Part shown: one piece after another, positions 58,730 through 64,000 of the stretch
Layout of the letters: each line of letters starts with the position of its first letter
Numbering within the stretch: position 1 is the stretch's first letter
NCBI GenBank assembly: GCA_022496185.1
Contig: WTXG01000028.1
Coordinates: 248,001 to 312,000 of the forward strand
Direction of reading: 5' to 3'
DNA from: Multifurca ochricompacta
Lineage: Eukaryota; Basidiomycota; Agaricomycetes; Russulales; Russulaceae
DNA length: 64,000 bases
The notes under the pieces: generated by a model
What the model saw: the letters and a program-made list of their open reading frames with translations, nothing else
Told to the model about the DNA's origin: nothing
Database searches by the model: none
Translations under genes and position numbers: made by a program

Positions 58730-59105
58730 TGTTGACACGGGACGTGTCTGGAGATGCTTCAGGCATCTGAGGATCGCTTCAGCTGTAGATAAGATTAGAT
58801 TAGGTTCCGGAGTTTCGGACTTTTTATGATATCTTTATTATGTTTCTTTCTCACCTTACTCAGCTGATTAGTGATGATCTTAGTAATGCGCAGTAAGCAT
58901 GTGATATCTTCTTGGCCAATAGCCTTTATCCCTCTTAGTTTATTGTCCGGCACTTGTGGACTTATTCCCAGTGCGCACAGACCATTTCCCCTGGCCCCCA
59001 TGGGTATATAAGGGTGTCTGTTTCGTCCTTTACACTTCAGAGTTCTTCTAACATCTGAAGTTACTTGTCTTTTCTAGCCTCACTGCTACTAACCACAGTC
59101 AGTAT
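58730..59105. mobile_element. LTR-like repeat, copy 2
   Basis: Begins TGTTGACACGGGACGTG directly after copy 1, and also ends CTAACCACAGTCA then GTAT, the same four bases that close copy 1. It has a TATATAAG box at about 59005. Copy 2 keeps CpG sites that are TpG or CpA in copy 1, so it is the younger or less mutated of the two. A nested insertion with a GTAT duplication or a tandem duplication would both fit. Confidence 0.7.
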
Positions 59106-59411
59106 AACCAGCAGCATGGTTGTTTCACACTAGCCCCCATACTTATCTTCTCTATGATGCAAGTACACTTATCTATGATATCATCTGTGATGCAGTTATG
59201 ATCTCATTCATTATTTACTTGTCCTTACTACTGGCTAGACTCTTTCCTAAATAGTTCCCAAACCATGTATTTAAACCTACCAGACTGAAGGGGACAGACC
59301 TTAAGTCTGTTCTCCTGTGTTCAATCCAGGTGTTCAGAGTTCACTGTGAATCCCCTTGAGTTCTCTAAGTCGCAACTTAGAGAATCTTTGAACCCCAGAG
59401 ACTAGTGGTAG
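59106..59411. other. Repeat-flank sequence
   Basis: Unassigned sequence between LTR-like blocks; no gene seen. Confidence 0.4.
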
Positions 59412-59804
59412 TGTAATGCCTGGTGCAGGCATTCAGCATGACATGTGATGGAGTTGTGTAGCGGAACTATGAAGTCAAGTGTACACTGTCTTTCAAGTAT
59501 ATGGAGTTGGATGAGAAGTCAATACTAAGGAGCTAATCCCTTTGTACTGTTGAGCGGAAGAGTGCCAGAAGCACTGAGATGATTCAAGAGTCAGGTCTTA
59601 GGAATCACCCAGAAGGTAATGCACCAAGTCAATTAAGAAGTCAAGTCTAAGGCATACAGGGCTATCTAAGCAGGCCTTATATACATAATAGAAGTTGGAA
59701 TCTGAATTGGAGTATCGTACTTGGTGTATCAACAAAGTTGCAATCTAACCAAATGGGGAAACAGAGTCAAGGTGGGCCAGGTGAGAATATATGTAGACAA
59801 ATCT
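59412..59804 (-). mobile_element. Truncated gypsy LTR (copy A)
   Basis: Begins TGTAATGCCTGGTGCAGGC and matches the LTR at 62587-63180 over most of its length, but ends abruptly at 59804 where another LTR starts. Nearly all differences from the other copy are CpG changed to TpG or CpA. Confidence 0.8.
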
Positions 59805-60385
59805 TGTTACGTCCAGTGTGGGACATTCCGCACAACTTGTGCAACAGCATTGGATGAGGGTTTCAGGTAAGAAGCCAATAAGACTTCTTGGAGTTCAAGG
59901 GGGATGAGTCAAAGTCGAAAGGGCTGCTCCCTAAGACAATGTTAAGTGGGAAAGTGCCAAAAGCACTGAGACAGACAAGTCAGAGGTTTCACAGGAAGTC
60001 CAGAAGACAAACACCGATGTATTCAATAAGTTGAGTCTAAGGTCTACATTGTAGTTACAGTGGACTTATATACGTAATCGAATGGGTGTCTACAAGATAA
60101 GAAAACAGAGTCATGTGGGCCCAAATATACAAAAGCGCAGGGCATAAAGCCGGGCTTCTGATAGGGAATTAAGTAAGTGTCCGGTCATAGCGATAAGAAG
60201 ATAAGAAAGGTAAACATGAGTAAACAACAAGTACACAAGTCTAAACAACAGTCATGGGGATGGAAGCAACGCATGTGAGGGGTCCCAGGAGGGAGAGGTA
60301 ATGAGGAAGTGTAGCATTGGTGGGTGAGTGGGGTCCTCGTTGGGGAGGGTAAAGAAAATAGGGCTGCTGGGCCCTGGTCGTAACA
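59805..60385 (-). mobile_element. Gypsy LTR (3' LTR of minus-strand element)
   Basis: Read on the minus strand it begins TGTTACGACCAGGGCCC and ends GGACGTAACA, so it has TG...CA ends with an inverted TGTTACG/CGTAACA. It holds a TATA box (GTATATAAG) at about 60066-60074 on the minus strand. It follows a purine tract (AGAAAGGAGGG on the minus strand, 60389-60399) that fits a polypurine primer next to a 3' LTR. Confidence 0.85.
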
Positions 60386-60416
60386 TCACCCTCCTTTCTG
60401 GTTCAAGCTGACCCAG

Positions 60417-61627
60417 CTAGAAACGCGCACCATCATCATCTTGCACCAAGTCCACATAATCATCTGCCAGATTTCGATCCTCCATGGTGTAAGTTTCATC
60501 TGCCGTGCATTGGTGTGTGCGCAGGAAGCCATATGGGCCATGTCGTCCACACTGGCGACACAGGTCGTAGACTGGACAATCGAGCTCGCAATGTCCTGCA
60601 TTGTGTCGCAGACACTTCCCACACCAGCCTGAAGGATTGACGATGGTGGGGGCAACACCCAGATGTTGGAAAATGCAGAACCGACTCCAGTGTAGGTTGC
60701 TTTGGCAGTGACGGCACCATTTGCGATTAAGAGGGCAATTCCAGCTAATGTGGTATTTGCTGTCGCATTGCCAGCAAGTCTCTCCTCAGGGGTTCTCATG
60801 CATCTGTGGCATTTCAAACCAGTTCGGCAGCAGTTGTGGTGCCACTCCTAATGATCATGGGGGAGGGGTTGTGCATAGGTGTCTGTGTACCTCTTGGCAA
60901 TTGTCTGATATGCGTCCCCTATCTCCAACCTTTTTTGAATCTCCGTCAACTCCTGCTCCACTTGGAACATCCCCCTTGTGAGCCTTGTCATTTGTTTTGC
61001 ATATTCTTTGTATTGGGTATTGAGCGTGGTGCAAAGCGCTAGGGTTTTCCACAGTCTCATTACTTTGGCTTTGAGACACGGAAGTTGCATGTCATTCAAC
61101 ACTTCATCGATTGCAAATGCTTGGGGGTTGTCAGCTGCAAGGTGTCCCAATTGTTCGTCACTCATCGTGTGGTGAAGACGACCCATGTACCATTCTTCCA
61201 AGTAAACCGGGGCCCCGTAGACAGGCCCATCCTTTTTCATACATCCTGCGACATCCATTCCTCCATTGGTGTAAAATATGTACTTAGCTATGACCTTTTC
61301 TCCGTTGGCCATGGTGATTTCGAGGGGAAAGTACGTGGAGGAATTTGGGTTGTTGGCAAAAAAGGGGAATTTGGGTACGTCGTCATCTTGGTCCATGTTG
61401 AGGAGGTCATTTGGGTGGGGTTCTTCTGAATGAGTAAAGTCGTTGTTGGGATTAGGCGACTGGGTCTTGACTTGTGCTTCAGCCGCTTCATAGTCAATGG
61501 GGGAAGAGGGATGAGTAGAGGGGTGAGCAGAAGGAAAAGCCTCCACGACCACAGTGGCGGCGGCGAAGGCGTCAATGGCGGCAGAGGCAGCGATGGCAGC
61601 AGAGGCAGTGATGAAGGAGGAAGACAT
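60417..61627 (-). CDS. Extra retroelement ORF with zinc knuckles, 3' of pol
   Basis: A minus-strand frame starts MSSSFITASAAIAASAAI at 61627, includes EEWYMGRLHHTMSDEQLGHL and ends PLPHDH at 60848; another frame takes over downstream with CWQCDSKYHISWNC, CRHCQSNLHWSRFC and CGKCLRHNAGHC, ending VQDDDGARF. The first two match the CCHC zinc knuckle (C-x2-C-x4-H-x4-C) found in Gag nucleocapsid. A TGA and a frame change separate the two halves, so the copy is damaged. The unusual point is position: this Gag-like protein lies downstream of integrase and chromodomain. A second copy of its C-terminus, with the same DDDG ending, is at 63181-63282 on the plus strand. Confidence 0.7.
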
Positions 61628-61698
61628 GTTGGTTGTGGTTTAGGACATGCTGGTGAAGCGTTGTTCTGGGGGAAAGAAGTCGGGAGTCTGCTCCTCTT

Positions 61699-62586
61699 TT
61701 AATTATTCCTGGGCACTTGGGGATGTCGTAAGTGGAACTCTGTGATCAGGTCCGGGGCAAAGATATTCCCAACTGGTTCCCACGAATTGTCAGAGTCTGG
61801 GAACCCCTTCCACTTGATCAGGTAATGCAGTTTGCGCCCTCGGCCTCGATAGGCAGAGTTTACAATCTGCTCCACTTCCCATTCTGCTTCTCTGTCAACT
61901 AACTCCAGTGGAGGTCTTGGGAAGTTCTCCCCATGAATGGACGTTTCCTTGTATGGTGTCAGAAGCTTAGCATGGAAGACCAGGTGAATCCTCCATGTGG
62001 GAGGGAGTTTGAGCTCATATTGACACATCCAATAACTTCCTCATGATTCTGAAGGGCCCGTGACATCGGGGTGCCAATTTAGCTGTGGGGTGTGATGTGT
62101 GGATGTGCTTCCCTTCCAGCCAAACCCGTTCATTGGCTTGATAAGGCATGAATTTCAAGGGTTTATCTGATAAGGTCTGTTGCGCCTTTAGCAGGTTTTC
62201 ATTGGCAGATTTCCGGATCTCATCCCATTGGTCAAGTTGCTGTGAGGTCGTGGGAACATTCGTGGGCTTATTGGTCCATGTGGTGCATGGTACCCAGCCC
62301 ATGATAAGGGAAAATGGGGGGGGTCTTTGTTGTGCTGTTAGGCCAGGAATTATGTGCAAATTCCGCTGTTGCCAGCCAGTCTGCCCAATTGTCCTGTCGT
62401 CCATTGCACCAGAATTGGAGGTATTGCTCCAGCCACTGATTGGTGCGCTCTGACTGTCCATCTGTTTGGGGGTGGTAGGCTGTCGAGATGTTTTGTTTTA
62501 TGTCCAGGACCTTGCATAATGCTCTGGTGAATGCCGAGGTAAAGTGTGGGTCTCGGTCAGAGATGATCTTCTCTGGGAGCCCGTAA
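61699..62586 (-). CDS. Ty3/gypsy integrase C-terminus with chromodomain, truncated
   Basis: The minus strand begins, after truncation at 62586, with HYGLPEKIISDRDPHFTSAF and TAYHPQTDGQSERTNQ, which is the end of an integrase catalytic domain (the DDE D and E regions). A frame change near 62450 and another near 62030 follow. Then ANERVWLEGKHIHT, HLVFHAKLLTPYKETSIHG and a chromodomain (EWEVEQIVN, LHYLIKWKGFPDSDNSWEP). It ends PQVPRNN. Chromodomains steer gypsy integration to marked chromatin. Protease, reverse transcriptase and RNase H are missing: an LTR copy abuts the break at 62587. Confidence 0.85.
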
Positions 62587-63180
62587 TGTAACGCCTGGTG
62601 CGGGCGTTCGTCACGACGTGTGATAAGTCGTGTAGCGAAACTACGAAGTCAGGTGTGCACTGTCTTTCAAGTACACGGAGTTCGGGTGAGAAGTCGGTAC
62701 CAAGGAGCTAATCCCTTAGTATCGGTGAGCGGAAAAGTGCCAAAAGCACTGAGACGATTCAAAGGTCGGGTCTTAGGAATCACCCAGAAGGTAATGCACC
62801 AAGTCGATTAAGAAGTCGAGTCTAAGGCATACAGGCTATCTAGGCAGGCCTTATATACGTAATAGAGATTGGAGTCTGAATCGGAGTATCGTACTCGGTG
62901 TATCAATGAAGTCGCAATATATCCAAAGGGGGAACAGAGTCAAGTGGGCCAGGTGAGAATATATGTAGACGAATCTGGTATAGTCGCGATTCTGGTGGGA
63001 AAATACGTAAGCGTTCTGGTGTAAAGTACAAGTCATAGATAAGCACAGCATGAGTCAGAGATAAGGGACAAACAAGGACAAAGCCAGTCACCACACGGTC
63101 AACAAAGGGATCAACACGCCCCAACAATGAGTCACATGATGGAGGAAAGAAAACAAGATGACGCAGTGGGGTTCGTAACA
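62587..63180 (-). mobile_element. Gypsy LTR (copy B), full length
   Basis: A 594 bp LTR: on the plus strand it begins TGTAACGCCTGGTGC and ends GGTTCGTAACA, so on the minus strand it begins TGTTACGAACCCC. It splits the integrase frame on its left. The flanking bases do not match as a target duplication (CGTAA versus CCGCA), so recombination or deletion has removed the rest of this element. Confidence 0.8.
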
Positions 63181-63282
63181 CCGCAGGAGTTGGAGTCGTA
63201 CAGCATGGATGACCGTAATGTAGCTGACGACTACCTGGAGCTGGTACAAGATGATGACGGTATGAGTCGTTTCTAGCCGGGA
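63181..63282 (+). pseudogene. 3' end of a plus-strand gypsy zinc-knuckle ORF
   Basis: Plus-strand frame ELESYSMDDRNVADDYLELV then DDDG and a stop at 63282, homologous to the end of the minus-strand ORF at 60417 (TYTMEDRNLADDYVDLV). It marks the end of a second element in the opposite orientation, cut by LTR copy B. Confidence 0.7.
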
Positions 63283-63307
63283 CTGCTAGAACCAGAAGAG
63301 GGGGTGA

Positions 63308-64000
63308 TGTTACGAACCCCATCCCTTCCTGTGTTCTTTTTCTTACCCAACGATAACCCTTCCCTACCACCCATGCTTCACTACCAGATCACATCCCCAT
63401 CGTGGGATCCGTCACATGCTCTCTGTCCATCCCCGTGACTCACCTGTTTGCTTATGTTTACCTATTGCTTCCTCCGCTTATCTCTTATCTTCTTATCGTA
63501 TGACCAGACATTTACTTAATTCCCTATCAGTAGAAGCCAGGCTTTACGCCCTCCGCTTCCGGATATTTGGGCCCACTTTGTCACGGCTCTACTTTATTTT
63601 TCCTTTTCTTTTCTCCCTTTTAGATCACATGACTGTGGGAAGATTACCCAGCAGTCTCAACACGTGATCATGGGAATGTAGTCGTGACATGGATCATGTG
63701 ACCGAGTCACATGTAATAGTCACATGCTGCTTAGTCAGCACAAGAGCCACTCAACAACAACAAGTCGATTCTCTATTGTGTTTACCACAATAGGCAAGGC
63801 CCCACAGTCTAGACGGTTCTAGACCAAGTGGAGCTGCTATCAAGATAAGAGGAGTCCAGCCTAGAAGGTTCTAGGTAAGTGGAGCTCTAGATAAGGGCCC
63901 AGGTTGGGCCATGGCCAATTTTAGCACAGAATCACATGTATCAGTAGATAGACGTGTTCCAGACCTAAGGGCTAGACTACATATCAGTTATCTACTCCAC
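63308..64000 (+). mobile_element. Gypsy 3' LTR in plus orientation, runs off window
   Basis: After a purine tract (AGAAGAGGGGG, 63294-63304) an LTR begins TGTTACGAACCCCATCCC, the same start as copy B read on its own strand. A block at about 63490-63570 is the reverse complement of part of the LTR at 59805-60385. The other end of this LTR was not found before the window ends. Confidence 0.65.

Overview
The window is nuclear DNA from a filamentous fungus, most likely a basidiomycete of the Agaricomycetes. The evidence is very short introns (many 45-60 nt with GT...AG ends), several introns per gene, close packing on both strands, and a gene set typical of this group: a Goodbye-NACHT-ankyrin STAND receptor, a Crinkler-like protein with a kinase-like tail, and Ty3/gypsy elements with a chromodomain. 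I cannot name the species from the sequence alone.

Positions 1 to about 47,000 are ordinary gene-rich DNA. In order: a possible small gene (1.96-2.44 kb, -); a Lys/Ser-rich nuclear protein (2.6-4.95, +); a PDAP1/PP28 homologue (5.3-6.5, -) head to head with complex I subunit NDUFA6 (6.7-7.4, +); the H3K36 methyltransferase SET2 (8.3-11.9, +); a PPR-like protein (12.3-14.9, -) head to head with an SR splicing factor (15.2-16.2, +); a MARCH5-like RING-CH membrane E3 (16.7-18.8, +); eIF2 gamma (19.0-21.0, -); a fungal multi-pass membrane protein (23.3-25.3, +); an FAD monooxygenase relic (25.7-26.0, -); an unknown gene (29.5-30.6, -); MCM10 (31.3-34.1, +); a 4-TM protein (34.6-35.1, +); an Lte1-like RasGEF (35.5-41.1, -) head to head with ASF1 (41.6-42.3, +); a multi-pass membrane protein (42.7-43.8, +); histone H2A.Z (44.2-44.8, +); and a short-chain dehydrogenase (45.5-46.9, -). 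SET2, MCM10, ASF1 and H2A.Z all act on chromatin or replication, so this stretch is unusually rich in chromatin genes, although chance is the simplest explanation.

Positions 47,000-57,000 are accessory. A poorly resolved spliced gene is followed by a Crinkler-domain/kinase-like gene (50.0-51.9, -). Divergent from it lies a full-length Goodbye-NACHT-ankyrin receptor (53.6-57.0, +). This pair is the most interesting biological unit here: an effector-like gene and an intracellular immune-type receptor facing away from one shared 1.7 kb spacer.

Positions 57,000-64,000 are repeats: a 502 bp hAT-type MITE with a perfect 8 bp target duplication, two tandem LTR-like copies, and nested gypsy remnants with integrase-chromodomain and a zinc-knuckle ORF placed 3' of pol. 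Repeat copies differ mostly by CpG to TpG/CpA changes, which suggests methylation-linked or RIP-like mutation.

Many conserved, essential genes (eIF2 gamma, MCM10, SET2, NDUFA6, the SR factor) carry apparent 1-2 nt frameshifts. I read these as consensus indel errors in the assembly rather than gene loss. Several gene models below are therefore given as spans, with the breaks noted.
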